Shown here: positions 42,119 through 51,099 of the stretch, in pieces
Position numbering within the stretch: position 1 is the first letter of the stretch
Layout: the number at the start of each line of letters is the position of its first letter
Origin: Actinomycetota bacterium
Lineage (GTDB): Bacteria > Actinomycetota > Acidimicrobiia > Acidimicrobiales > Iamiaceae
Assembly: GCA_019639075.1 (NCBI GenBank)
Contig: JAHBSO010000013.1
Span: 1 to 64,000, forward strand
Length of the DNA stretch: 64,000 nt
Direction: 5' to 3'
Notes under the pieces: model-generated
Told to the model about the DNA's origin: nothing
Database searches by the model: none
What the model saw: the letters and a program-made list of their open reading frames with translations, nothing else
Made by a program: the position numbers and the translations under genes

Positions 42119-42445
42119 TTCGACTCCGCTCCGCAAGCTCCGCTCCGCTCAACCAACACCCGCGTCGTTCCTCGAGCGAGCGAAGCGAGACCCCTCCTGT
42201 TCCTCGAGCGAGCGAAGCGAGTCCCTTCCCGTTCCTCGAGCGAGCGAAGCGAGACCCCTCCTGTTCCTCGAGCGAGCGAAGCGAGTCTCTTCCTGTTCCT
42301 TGAGCGAGCGAAGCGAGTCGAAAGGCCAGCAAGACGCCGAGCGCAGCGAGTCGATCAGCAGCGGGCTTCGACTGCGCTCGCTGGCGCTCGCTCCGCTCAA
42401 CCAACACCCACGTCGTTCCTTGAGCGAGCGGAGCGAGTCGAAAAG
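42119..42445. repeat. 32-bp direct-repeat array, five units, with flanking degenerate copies
   Basis: Five 32-bp units start at 42168, 42200, 42232, 42264 and 42296. Each reads TTCCTCGAGCGAGCGAAGCG and on; the last changes to CCTTGAGCG...GTCGAAAGG. The flanks 42119-42167 and 42361-42445 repeat CGCTCCGCTCAACCAACACC and a single terminal unit. The whole gap 42069-42470 is this repeat material; I see no gene. The array matches the one at 15495-15622. Confidence 0.85.
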
Positions 42446-42470
42446 GCGGCCGGGTCCGGGCGGGCGGCCC

Positions 42471-42674
42471 TTAGCGGGGCAGGCGTCGGTACTCCTCGAC
42501 CGGGAGACCGCCGACCCCCCAGTCCGGGAGCTCGACCTCGTCGATGACGACGAAGGTGGTCGCGGGCTCCTTGTCGAGGACGTCGACCAGGAGCTGCGTG
42601 ACGCCGGCGATGATCCGGCGCTTCTGGTCGGGCGTGGTGCCCTCTCGGGTGATGCGGACGTTGACGTAGGGCAT
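42471..42674 (-). CDS. 4-oxalocrotonate tautomerase-family protein
   Basis: 67 residues. MPYVNVRITREGTTPDQKRR has the catalytic proline directly after Met, which becomes the N-terminus after processing. The small size is normal for this hexameric fold. It probably tautomerises a keto-enol intermediate of aromatic compounds. It is the last gene of a three-gene operon with an NTF2-like protein and a WrbA-like flavodoxin. Confidence 0.88.
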   Translation of the reverse strand: MPYVNVRITREGTTPDQKRRIIAGVTQLLVDVLDKEPATTFVVIDEVELPDWGVGGLPVEEYRRLPR

Positions 42675-42675
42675 G

Positions 42676-43068
42676 TCAGGACTCCGGTTCGTCGAGGTCG
42701 TAGTGGAACACCTTGCTGATGATCTGCCACCGGCCGTCGGTGCGGACCAGGGTCAGGACGTCGGTGAAGGACCGGGGGGCGATCCGGCACTCGACGCGGG
42801 CCACCGCGGTGGTCGGTCCGGCGAGCTCGATCGACACGATCCGGTCCCGCCGCTCGGCGCCCGCGTCGGCCGGTGCCGGTCGTGCGTCGACCACGGGGAA
42901 GTACTCCTCCATCGACCACACGATCATCGGCTCCGCGGTCGCCGTGACGTAGCGGGCGGCGGGGTGGAACACCTGCCGCAGCAGCGTCGTGTCGCTCCGG
43001 TAGAGGCCGTCGAAGTAGGTGGCGAGGACGTCGCTGATGGCCGAGATCGGCTCGGCGGTGCCGGTCAC
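42676..43068 (-). CDS. NTF2-like (SnoaL-type) protein
   Basis: 130 residues with the cone-shaped NTF2 fold: YFDGLYRSDTTLLRQVFHPA at the start and TLVRTDGRWQIISKVFHYD at the end. Members act as isomerases, cyclases or binding proteins. GTG 43068 overlaps the WrbA-like stop (43065-43068), and the stop is 1 nt before the tautomerase gene. The function is probably a small-molecule step shared with those neighbours. Confidence 0.85.
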   Translation of the reverse strand: MTGTAEPISAISDVLATYFDGLYRSDTTLLRQVFHPAARYVTATAEPMIVWSMEEYFPVVDARPAPADAGAERRDRIVSIELAGPTTAVARVECRIAPRSFTDVLTLVRTDGRWQIISKVFHYDLDEPES

Positions 43069-43685
43069 GGGACCAGCTCGATGCGGTGGGCCTCCCGCCA
43101 CCGCGCCGCGGCGGTGGCGACCCGGGTGCCGAGGTGCTCGGCGGTGCGCTGGTCGGTGGCGGGCGGGGCGAACTCGGGTGGTGCATCGGCGTTCGACTGC
43201 GCCATCGCGCCGACGAAGCCGGCCAACCGGTTGAGGTCCTCGACCGAACCGTCGGCGGTGATGTTGCCGGGGAGCAGGCCGAGGCCGACCCACACCATGC
43301 CGTGCTGCATCGCGAACAGCGACAGGGCCTGCAGCGTGGCCAGCTTGTCGCCGTTGACGCCCGCCGAGTTCGTGAAGCCGGCGGCCAGCTTGTCCTTCCA
43401 GCGCTGCTCCTGCCAGCGGGGCGAGGTCGCGTCGAGGAAGGCCTTGAACTGCGCCGACGGCCCGGCCATGTAGGTGGGCGTGCCGAAGACGATCGCGTCG
43501 GCGGCATCGAGGTCGTCCCAGTGCGCGTCGACGTCCTCGACCGCCACGAGGGTCGCGGTGGTGCCGTCGACACCGGCCGCGCCGCGCCGCACGGCCTCGG
43601 CCTGGACCTTCGTGTGGCCGTAGCCGCTGTGGAAGATGACGACGACCGAGGTCGGGACCTCGGTCGGGGGTTCGGAGTTGGTCAT
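43065..43685 (-). CDS. WrbA-type NAD(P)H:quinone oxidoreductase / flavodoxin-fold protein
   Basis: 206 residues. The FMN phosphate loop is HSGYGHTKVQAEAVRRGA, and GTPTYMAGPSAQFKAFLDAT is the WrbA-type second motif. These enzymes reduce quinones by two electrons, limiting redox stress. It is the first gene of the operon and is divergent from a LysR-type regulator gene. A good promoter with a 6-nt gap between the -10 box and the ATG precedes it. Confidence 0.92.
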   Translation of the reverse strand: MTNSEPPTEVPTSVVVIFHSGYGHTKVQAEAVRRGAAGVDGTTATLVAVEDVDAHWDDLDAADAIVFGTPTYMAGPSAQFKAFLDATSPRWQEQRWKDKLAAGFTNSAGVNGDKLATLQALSLFAMQHGMVWVGLGLLPGNITADGSVEDLNRLAGFVGAMAQSNADAPPEFAPPATDQRTAEHLGTRVATAAARWREAHRIELVP

Positions 43686-43691
43686 GGCGTC

Positions 43692-43720
43692 AACGTACGG
43701 ACGACGCTGCTATCGGACAA
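43692..43720 (-). promoter_or_regulatory. Predicted promoter of the WrbA operon
   Basis: On the minus strand TTGTCC (43720-43715) and TACGTT (43697-43692) are 17 nt apart, and the box lies 6 nt before the ATG. It is the best -35/-10 pair with leaderless spacing in the window. Confidence 0.6.
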
Positions 43721-43743
43721 CGACGCAAGTTCGATCCATTCCA

Positions 43744-43749
43744 TAGGCT
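43744..43749 (+). promoter_or_regulatory. Predicted -10 box (TAGGCT) of the lysR-type gene
   Basis: TAGGCT lies 8 nt before the ATG at 43758. The box and the start lie between imperfect ATCCAT/ATGGAT arms (43734-43739 and 43757-43762). A LysR operator could lie in this 72-bp gap, but no clear T-N11-A site is seen. Confidence 0.4.
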
Positions 43750-43757
43750 GTCGCTAT

Positions 43758-44672
43758 ATGGATATCGACAACCGGACGCTCGAGCTGCTCGAGGCCATCG
43801 CCGCCGAGGGAACCCTGACCGCGGCATCGCGCACGCTGCACCTCAGCCAGCCGTCGCTCAGCCAGCGCCTCATCGGCCTCGAACGCCAGCTCGGGGTCCA
43901 GCTGTTCGAGCGGGCCGGACGCCGGCTCGAGCCCACCCGCGCCGGGCGGCGCATGATCCACGCCACCCACGCCGTGCTCGCCGAGCTGCGGGCCACCCAG
44001 CGCGACCTCGACGACATCCGCGACGGCCGCGCCGGGGTCGTGCGGTTCGCGTCGCAGTGCAGCACGAACTACCAGTGGCTCCCGCCGGTCATCCACGCGT
44101 TCTCAGGGGCATGGCCCGAGGTCGAGCTGCGGATCCAGCCGGTCGCCGACGACGACGTCGTCGGTGCGGTGGTGGACGACCGGCTCGACGTCGCTCTGGC
44201 GAGCAAGTCCGATCGACGGCTCGAAGGCCTCGCGCACCGCCCGCTGTTCGAGGACGAGCTCGTGGCGGTCGTCGCCGCGGATCACGAATGGGCCGGGCGC
44301 GATCACCTCGACGCCCGCGACTTCGCCGGCGTGAACCTGATCGTGTTCGACGCCTACGACCCGACCCGCACGCCCCACCTGCCGCTCCCGATCCCGGAGG
44401 GCGCCGAGCCCGCACGCATCACCGCCACGCCGTCGGTGTCGGAGCTGGTGGTCGAGCTCGTCGTCGCGCAGCACGGTGTCGGCATCCTGCCGAGCTGGGT
44501 CGCAGCGCCCTACGTCGCCGCGGGACGCGTGGCGACGTTGCGCCTGTCCGAGCGGGGCGAACCCAGGGAGTGGTACGCGGCATGGCGCAGGAACGCGCCG
44601 GCGCACGTGGAGGCGTTCGTCGATGGCCTCGCCGCCCACTTCGCTGCTCGGCCGACGCTCCCTGTTCCTTGA
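43758..44672 (+). CDS. LysR-type transcriptional regulator
   Basis: 304 residues. The winged helix-turn-helix covers about 1-60 (AIAEEGTLTAASRTLHLSQP then SLSQRLIGLERQLGVQLFER). A substrate-binding effector domain spans about 88-300. The gene is divergent from the WrbA/NTF2/tautomerase operon, the classic layout for a regulator of the adjacent operon. Its stop codon lies inside a dispersed repeat (CCTTGAGCGAG), so the repeat may have set the C-terminus. Confidence 0.93.
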   Translation: MDIDNRTLELLEAIAAEGTLTAASRTLHLSQPSLSQRLIGLERQLGVQLFERAGRRLEPTRAGRRMIHATHAVLAELRATQRDLDDIRDGRAGVVRFASQCSTNYQWLPPVIHAFSGAWPEVELRIQPVADDDVVGAVVDDRLDVALASKSDRRLEGLAHRPLFEDELVAVVAADHEWAGRDHLDARDFAGVNLIVFDAYDPTRTPHLPLPIPEGAEPARITATPSVSELVVELVVAQHGVGILPSWVAAPYVAAGRVATLRLSERGEPREWYAAWRRNAPAHVEAFVDGLAAHFAARPTLPVP

Positions 44673-44725
44673 GCGAGCGGAGCGAGTCGAAAGGCGGAAG
44701 GACGCCGAGCGCAGCGAGTCGAACG
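44663..44725. repeat. Single SERSESK-type repeat copy
   Basis: CTTGAGCGAGCGGAGCGAGTCGAAAGG plus a shorter GAGCGCAGCGAGTCGAAC half-copy fill the gap between the convergent lysR-type and rodA genes. It matches the terminal unit of the 32-bp arrays at 15.5 and 42.2 kb. Confidence 0.7.
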
Positions 44726-45967
44726 TCAGGAGAAGCGGCGCATGTGGACGCTCTGGACCAGGCCGAGCGCCATCATCGTCGTGATCAACGCGGACCCGCC
44801 GTAGGACACGAGCGGCAGGGGGATGCCGGTGATCGGCATGATCCCCATGGTCATGCCCACGTTCTCGAAGATCTGCACCACCAGCATGACCATGACGCCG
44901 GTGCACAGGAGCATCCCGAAGTCGTCGCCGGCGAGCTGCGCGGTCCGCCAGACGCGCCACACGATCACCCCCAGCGCCCCCAGCAGCGCCCCCGCACCCA
45001 GCAGGCCGAACTGCTCGCCCACCGCCGTGAAGATGAAGTCGGTCGACTGCTCGGGCACGTAGCCGTTGCGGGTCTGGGGCCCTTGGAACAGTCCCTTGCC
45101 GGTGAGGCCGCCGGAGCCGATCGCCTTCTTCGACTCCTCGAGGTTGTACTTGACCTTCGCCTCGTCCTCGGTGCGGGCGACCTGGTCCTGGCGGGCGTAG
45201 GACGTGAGCCGGTCGACCTGGTACTGCTTCAGCAGGCCCGACGCGATCACCAGGACGGTGGCCAGCACCGCCGCGATGGCGATCACCCCGAGGACCCGGG
45301 GCCGGACGCCGGCCACGAGCAGCAGCGCGAACGACACGCCGACCGACACGAGGGTCGTGCCGAGGTCGGGCTGCAGCATCACCAGACCCATCGGGAGCGC
45401 GCACAGCCCGAGCAGCATCAGGACCCGGCCCGTGTCGAGGTCGCCACGGAACTGCGACGCGAGCCCGGCGAAGCCGATGATCAGCCCGAGCTTGGCCAGC
45501 TCCGACGGTTGGAGCTGGAAGAACGAGCCGATCTGGATCCAGCCCTGGGTGCCCTTGGTGCTCGACCCGACGCCGGGCAGGAGGACGACCACCAGCAGGG
45601 CGATGCACGCGCCGTAGACGAACGGCCAGTAGTCCCGAAGCTTGCGGTAGTCGAACAGCGCGAGCGCCCCCATGAGCACGGTGCCGATCACGACGAACAC
45701 CAGGACCCGCACACCGGTGCCGATCCGGTACGGCGGGGTCGGCCCCCGGGTGGCGCTGTAGACCATGAGCGCGCCGAACAGGGCGACGAGGACCGTGGTC
45801 ACCGCGAGCACGAGGTCGACGTGGCGGAACGGCGACGCCGGGTTGCGCCGGAAGTTGGTCATCGGGCGGCGAACCGTGTGCAGCCCGGCGCCGGAGCGCA
45901 CCCGTCGTGAGGATCCGTCGCCGGGCGCTGGCCGAGGGCGCTTGGACGGCTGGTACGTGGAGGCCAT
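44726..45967 (-). CDS. rodA: SEDS peptidoglycan glycosyltransferase RodA
   Basis: 413 residues, about 10 membrane helices. The SEDS hallmark motifs are present (SELAKLGLIIGFAG, LQPDLGTTLVSVG, FIFTAVGEQFGLLGAGALL, YGGSALITTMMALGLVQSV). With PBP2 it polymerises side-wall peptidoglycan, giving rod shape. Its ATG overlaps the mrdA stop as TGATG (45965-45969). An internal polar loop of about residues 205-260 (RQDQVARTEDEAKVKYNLEE) is larger than usual for this class. It ends the mre-type operon. Confidence 0.95.
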   Translation of the reverse strand: MASTYQPSKRPRPAPGDGSSRRVRSGAGLHTVRRPMTNFRRNPASPFRHVDLVLAVTTVLVALFGALMVYSATRGPTPPYRIGTGVRVLVFVVIGTVLMGALALFDYRKLRDYWPFVYGACIALLVVVLLPGVGSSTKGTQGWIQIGSFFQLQPSELAKLGLIIGFAGLASQFRGDLDTGRVLMLLGLCALPMGLVMLQPDLGTTLVSVGVSFALLLVAGVRPRVLGVIAIAAVLATVLVIASGLLKQYQVDRLTSYARQDQVARTEDEAKVKYNLEESKKAIGSGGLTGKGLFQGPQTRNGYVPEQSTDFIFTAVGEQFGLLGAGALLGALGVIVWRVWRTAQLAGDDFGMLLCTGVMVMLVVQIFENVGMTMGIMPITGIPLPLVSYGGSALITTMMALGLVQSVHMRRFS

Positions 45968-48030
45968 CAGTCGGTGCTGCTCGTCTGGATGCCGGACGCG
46001 CGTTCGGCCGCCGCCTCGGCGTCGATCAGGCCGCCCTCGGGGACCTGGAACGACTCGATCGACCCGTCGGCGATCGGCTCGAGGATCATGTAGGTCGCCG
46101 GCGCCGCAGCCTCCGAGCCGTAGCCACCGCCCTGGATCATCACCGACACCACGTACTGGTTGTCGGGGTTCGGGCCGTAGGCGACGAAGAGCGAGTTGTC
46201 GGCGCGCTGCGCCGCCTCGTCACCGACCTCCGCCGTGCCCGTCTTTCCCGAGAGCGGGAACGTCGAGAGCGGGAAGGTCTGGAACACGCTGTAGGCCGTG
46301 CCCGGGGGATCGGGCGAGTTGACGACCCCGTGGAAGCCGTCGAGGAACGCCTGCTTCGCGGTGCCGAAGTCGACCCGGCGGAGCTCGTCGGCGACGTAGG
46401 CCTTGTGGATGTCGTCGGGCTGGTTCGCCGCGGTGACCACCTTGAGGACCGACGGCTCGTACTGGATGCTCTCGGGGTTCGCGAGCGCGGCATACGCGTT
46501 GGCCGACTGGAGCGGCGTGACGCCGACCGACCCCTGTCCGATCGCGAGGTCGGCACTGTTGCCGCCCCGCCAGAGCTGGGCGTCGCGGTACTGCTCGGGA
46601 TCGTTGTTGTAGTTGGCCGGATCCCGCTCCCAGAGCGTGTCGGCGATCTCCTTGTTGGACTCGGGCGTCGGGATCAGGCCCGGCGACTCGGCGGTGAGGT
46701 CGATGCCCGTGCGCGAGCCGTAGCCGAGCTCCTCGATCTTCTGCTGCAGGGCGTCATCGCCCCACCCGCGCTCCTCCCGCCACGCCCACGAGTAGTCGCC
46801 GATCCGGTACGAGTAGACGTCGCTCGACACGGTCAGCGCCAGGGACAGGTTGACCGAACCGTGCGGCGTGTCGCCGGAGTTCCGTTTCAGGCAACCCGAC
46901 CCGTTCCCTTTGCAGAGCCGCCAGAACCCCGGGTCGTCGATGTACTGGTCCGGCGTGATGATCCCGAGCTTGTAGCCGGCGTAGCTCGACGCCAACTTGA
47001 ACGTCGACGCCGCCGGGTAGGCCTCCTGGATGTTGCGGTTCGACATGATCTTCTCGGGCGCCGCGGTGAGCCGGTCGTACTCGTCCTGGCTGATCCCACC
47101 GACCAGCGTCGACGGGTCGTAGGTGGGGTACGACGCCATGGCGACGACCTGGCCGTTGCGGGGGTCGAGCACCGTCGCCGCGCCGTAGGGCGTCGGACTG
47201 CCCGACTTGAGGATCTGCGCCTGGAGCGCCTCCTCGGTCTTGTACTGGATGCGGGCGTCGATCGACAGGTAGACGTCGTCGCCCGGCTCGGGCTCGACGC
47301 GCTGGTCGACCAGCTCCCGCACGATCCGCCCCGTCCGGCTGATCTCGTAGACCCGCTTGCCCGGCTTGCCCCGCAGGTACTGCTCGTAGGTCCGCTCGAC
47401 CCCGGACTTGCCGATCTCGTCGGACTTCTCGTAGGGCTTGCCGGGGATCGAGACCTTGCGCTCGTCCCACTCGTCCTCGGTGATGGCGCCGACGTAGCCG
47501 AGGACGTGGGCGGCCAGGGAGCCATAGGGATAGCTGCGCACGGTCTGGCGCTCGACCACCAGCGACGGGTAGCGGTCGGCCTGTTCGCGGAGGTAGATCT
47601 CCTCGTCCACCGAGATGTCCTCGACGAGCGGCACCGGCCGGAACTGGCTGAACCGCTGGTCGTTCATCCGCTTCTCGATGAAGTCGACCGTGATGGCCTC
47701 GACCGGCTCGCGCTGACGACTGAGGGCGGCGGCGATCGCGTCGAGCTCCTCGGCCTGCTCGTCGTCGGACCGGTCCCGGAACGCCTGCACGTCGATGGCG
47801 GCGACGATCGACTCCCGGTTCTCCACCAGCGCGACCGAGTTCCGGTCGAGGATGCGACCCCGGGGCGCCGGGATGACGACGACCCGCGTGCTGTTCTCGT
47901 TCACCTGCTGGTCGAGCGCCTCGGCCTCGACGACCTGCAGGAACCAGAGTCGGGCGAAGAGCGCGCCGAACAACGAGAGCGCGCACACGGCGAGGATGCC
48001 GAGGCGGTGGCGGGGGGAATCGGCGGTCAT
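45967..48030 (-). CDS. mrdA: Penicillin-binding protein 2 (peptidoglycan DD-transpeptidase)
   Basis: 687 residues. One N-terminal helix (ILAVCALSLFGALFARLWFL) is followed by the dimerisation domain (RGRILDRNSVALVENRES). The transpeptidase domain has the SxxK motif ASTFK, SSDVYSYR as the second motif, and KTGTAE. This is the PBP partner of RodA for side-wall cross-linking. The ATG 48030 overlaps the mreD stop (48027-48030), so mreD, mrdA and rodA are coupled. Confidence 0.95.
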   Translation of the reverse strand: MTADSPRHRLGILAVCALSLFGALFARLWFLQVVEAEALDQQVNENSTRVVVIPAPRGRILDRNSVALVENRESIVAAIDVQAFRDRSDDEQAEELDAIAAALSRQREPVEAITVDFIEKRMNDQRFSQFRPVPLVEDISVDEEIYLREQADRYPSLVVERQTVRSYPYGSLAAHVLGYVGAITEDEWDERKVSIPGKPYEKSDEIGKSGVERTYEQYLRGKPGKRVYEISRTGRIVRELVDQRVEPEPGDDVYLSIDARIQYKTEEALQAQILKSGSPTPYGAATVLDPRNGQVVAMASYPTYDPSTLVGGISQDEYDRLTAAPEKIMSNRNIQEAYPAASTFKLASSYAGYKLGIITPDQYIDDPGFWRLCKGNGSGCLKRNSGDTPHGSVNLSLALTVSSDVYSYRIGDYSWAWREERGWGDDALQQKIEELGYGSRTGIDLTAESPGLIPTPESNKEIADTLWERDPANYNNDPEQYRDAQLWRGGNSADLAIGQGSVGVTPLQSANAYAALANPESIQYEPSVLKVVTAANQPDDIHKAYVADELRRVDFGTAKQAFLDGFHGVVNSPDPPGTAYSVFQTFPLSTFPLSGKTGTAEVGDEAAQRADNSLFVAYGPNPDNQYVVSVMIQGGGYGSEAAAPATYMILEPIADGSIESFQVPEGGLIDAEAAAERASGIQTSSTD

Positions 48031-48536
48031 GACGCGAAGATCGAGCGGCGGCGGGGGCGGTCATCGGCGCGCGCCCACCCGACCAGTCTGGTCGCGAACG
48101 GGGCGAGCAACAGGTTCGCCACGCTCACCACGGCCACGATCGTGAGGATCGGCGTGCCCTGGAGCGAGTCCTGGCCGAGCACCTCACCGATGAGGCCCTG
48201 GGCGAACACCGCGGCCGCCGACGCGGCCGCGAGCACGAGCGCGGCGAGCCACCAGGCCGACCGGACGACCCCGGCGGTCCACGTGCCGACCGCGTAGCCC
48301 ACGACGGTGTAGGTGAAGGCCGTGAACCCGAACGGGGTCGACAGGAACACGTCGAGCGCCAGCCCGGCCGAGAACCCGACGATCGCCCCGTCGTCGGGCC
48401 CGAACACGAAGGCGGACGCGAGCACGACCAGGAGGACGAGGTCCGGCCGAGCGCCCGAGATCGAGAACTGCGACATCAACGACACCTGCAGCAGCACGGC
48501 CCCGGCGATGATCCCGGCGGTGCGCAGCGGGTTCAC
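48027..48536 (-). CDS. mreD: Rod-shape determining protein MreD
   Basis: 169 residues with about five hydrophobic helices, including VLLQVSLMSQFSISGARPDL and GFSAGLALDVFLSTPFG, both typical of MreD. It is an integral part of the elongasome with MreC and RodA/PBP2. GTG 48536 overlaps the mreC stop (48533-48536). A longer open frame upstream overlaps mreC and is not coding. Confidence 0.9.
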   Translation of the reverse strand: MNPLRTAGIIAGAVLLQVSLMSQFSISGARPDLVLLVVLASAFVFGPDDGAIVGFSAGLALDVFLSTPFGFTAFTYTVVGYAVGTWTAGVVRSAWWLAALVLAAASAAAVFAQGLIGEVLGQDSLQGTPILTIVAVVSVANLLLAPFATRLVGWARADDRPRRRSIFAS

Positions 48537-49408
48537 CGTGGCGCGTCCTTGATCACGACCTTGACGTAGACCCCGGCGAGGTCGGCCATGGGCTCCACCT
48601 CGACGACCTGGCTCAGGCCGTTGGTCGACGTGCGCACGGCCGACACCTTCCCGATGTTGAGGTTCTTCGGGAACTGCGACTCGTCCATCCGGCTCGTCGT
48701 CACCCAGTCGCCGACCTCCACCTCGGTGTCGGCCGGCACGCCCTCGACGAGCAACGACCGGCCCGGACCACGACCGACCAGGACCGCCTGGTCCCCACCG
48801 ACGAGCACACCGACCTGGAACGACGACGACGTGAGCAGGGTGACCGTCGACCGGTCGCGCTGGACGAGCGTCACCCGGCCGAGCAGCCCGCCGCCGGGAC
48901 CCTCGGTCAGACCGGTGACCACCGCCATGCCGCGCTCCACCCCGTCGGCGCTGCCGAGGTCGATCTGGATCGTCGGGTCGAAGTTCGAGATCGGCCCGGA
49001 CACGACCTCGCCGTTGATCGTCCGGACGCCCTCGACCTCGATGCCGAGCGCGGCGCGCAGCTCCTCGTTCTCGGCCTCGAGCCGGGCCACGTCGGCGGAG
49101 TCGCTCTGCGCCTCGTCGAGCTCGGCCCGCAGCCGGTCGTTGTCGGACTTGACGTCGTCGTAGCCCCACGCGCCCTTCCAGGCGTCGCCGATCGGGCCGA
49201 AGACCGCGTCGCCGACCGCCCGCACCGGGCTGAACACCGTGCCGAGCGCGTTGCGCACCGGCTTCAGCGGCCGGGTGGCCGGGAGATCCACCGCGAGGAG
49301 CGTGACCGCGGTCAGCAGCAGGAGGCCGAGGGTGTAGCGCGAACGGGGCTGGCGCGACCGCGTGCCACGCGAGCGCGGCGACCGGGAGGAGAAGCGACGC
49401 AGGGCCAC
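48533..49408 (-). CDS. mreC: Rod-shape determining protein MreC
   Basis: 291 residues. A short basic N-terminus precedes a single helix (YTLGLLLLTAVTLLAVDLPA), then a coiled coil around 80-115 (DRLRAELDEAQSDSADVARL) and the beta-barrel extracytoplasmic domain (VVSGPISNFDPTIQIDLGSA). MreC scaffolds the elongasome outside the membrane and activates PBP2. It follows mreB by 16 bp. Confidence 0.95.
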   Translation of the reverse strand: MALRRFSSRSPRSRGTRSRQPRSRYTLGLLLLTAVTLLAVDLPATRPLKPVRNALGTVFSPVRAVGDAVFGPIGDAWKGAWGYDDVKSDNDRLRAELDEAQSDSADVARLEAENEELRAALGIEVEGVRTINGEVVSGPISNFDPTIQIDLGSADGVERGMAVVTGLTEGPGGGLLGRVTLVQRDRSTVTLLTSSSFQVGVLVGGDQAVLVGRGPGRSLLVEGVPADTEVEVGDWVTTSRMDESQFPKNLNIGKVSAVRTSTNGLSQVVEVEPMADLAGVYVKVVIKDAPR

Positions 49409-49424
49409 GATCCGGTGGCGGCGG

Positions 49425-50468
<1,044 letters not shown>

Positions 50469-50567
50469 GGGGGGCTCGCTCGCTGGGGGCCGGACGACAC
50501 GGTCGCGCCGAGCGTACGGGAGGCCTCCGGACCCGACAAGGCGCCCACGACCCGGCTCGACGGCGCC

Positions 50568-50597
50568 ATGCTACTCCTTGTCACCAAATTGCAACAA
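50568..50597 (-). promoter_or_regulatory. Predicted promoter of the mre operon
   Basis: On the minus strand TTGTTG (50597-50592) and TAGCAT (50573-50568) are 18 nt apart in an AT-rich patch that stands out in this GC-rich DNA. The implied leader is about 95 nt. TTGCAA at 50594-50589 is a second, closer -35 candidate. Confidence 0.45.
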
Positions 50598-50609
50598 TCG
50601 CCTAGCAGG

Positions 50610-50630
50610 TCCACCTCCACGAGAGGTGGA
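50610..50630 (-). terminator. Hairpin after ndk
   Basis: TCCACCTC-CACGA-GAGGTGGA is an 8-bp perfect stem 28 nt past the ndk stop. It separates ndk from the mre promoter region. There is no T-run directly after it. Confidence 0.55.
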
Positions 50631-50657
50631 TGCTCACCCTGAAGTGGCGATCGAGCG

Positions 50658-51074
50658 TCAGGCGTGGGCGGGGAACCAGAGCGCGATCTCGCGCTCCGCG
50701 GACTCCGGACCGTCGGAGCCGTGCACCAGGTTCTCGTTGGTGGTGGTGGCGAAGTCGCCCCGGATCGAGCCCGGCTGCGCGTCGGTCACCTGGGTCTTGC
50801 CGATGAGGATGCGGCCGAGCTCCCAGGTGTTGTCGGCCGGGCCCTCGACGATCATGGCGAACACCGGGGACCGCTGGAGGAACGCCACCAGCTCACCGAA
50901 GAACGGCTTGTCGGCGTGCTCGGCGTAGTGGGCCTCGGCCAGCTCTCGGTCGACCGAGCGCAGCTCGGCGGCGGCCAGCGTGAGGCCCTTGCGCTCGATG
51001 CGGGACACGATCTCGCCGACCAACCCGCGCTCCACGGCGTCGGGCTTACACATGATGAAGGTCCGGTTCGTCAT
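50658..51074 (-). CDS. ndk: Nucleoside diphosphate kinase
   Basis: 138 residues, normal length. [20 protein letters not shown] and the active-site histidine in [13 protein letters not shown] are diagnostic. The enzyme transfers the gamma-phosphate of ATP through phospho-His to other NDPs. A TAGCGT box lies 9 nt before the ATG. In this block ndk precedes mreB, as in several actinobacteria. Confidence 0.98.
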   Translation of the reverse strand: MTNRTFIMCKPDAVERGLVGEIVSRIERKGLTLAAAELRSVDRELAEAHYAEHADKPFFGELVAFLQRSPVFAMIVEGPADNTWELGRILIGKTQVTDAQPGSIRGDFATTTNENLVHGSDGPESAEREIALWFPAHA

Positions 51075-51083
51075 AGGGCGCCG

Positions 51084-51089
51084 ACGCTA
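51084..51089 (-). promoter_or_regulatory. Predicted -10 box (TAGCGT) of ndk
   Basis: TAGCGT on the minus strand lies 9 nt before the ndk ATG, in the 25-bp gap after the LLM oxidoreductase gene. Confidence 0.4.
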
Positions 51090-51099
51090 CCGCCCACCG

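Noticed and set aside
42120-42440. Small proteins read from the repeat arrays (SERSESK-type peptides)
   Set aside because: They arise from repeat DNA in several frames and places and have no start signals or homology.
48027-49169. Extended mreD frame covering most of mreC
   Set aside because: The upstream part overlaps mreC in another frame, and MreD homology begins at GTG 48536, which overlaps the mreC stop by 4 bp.
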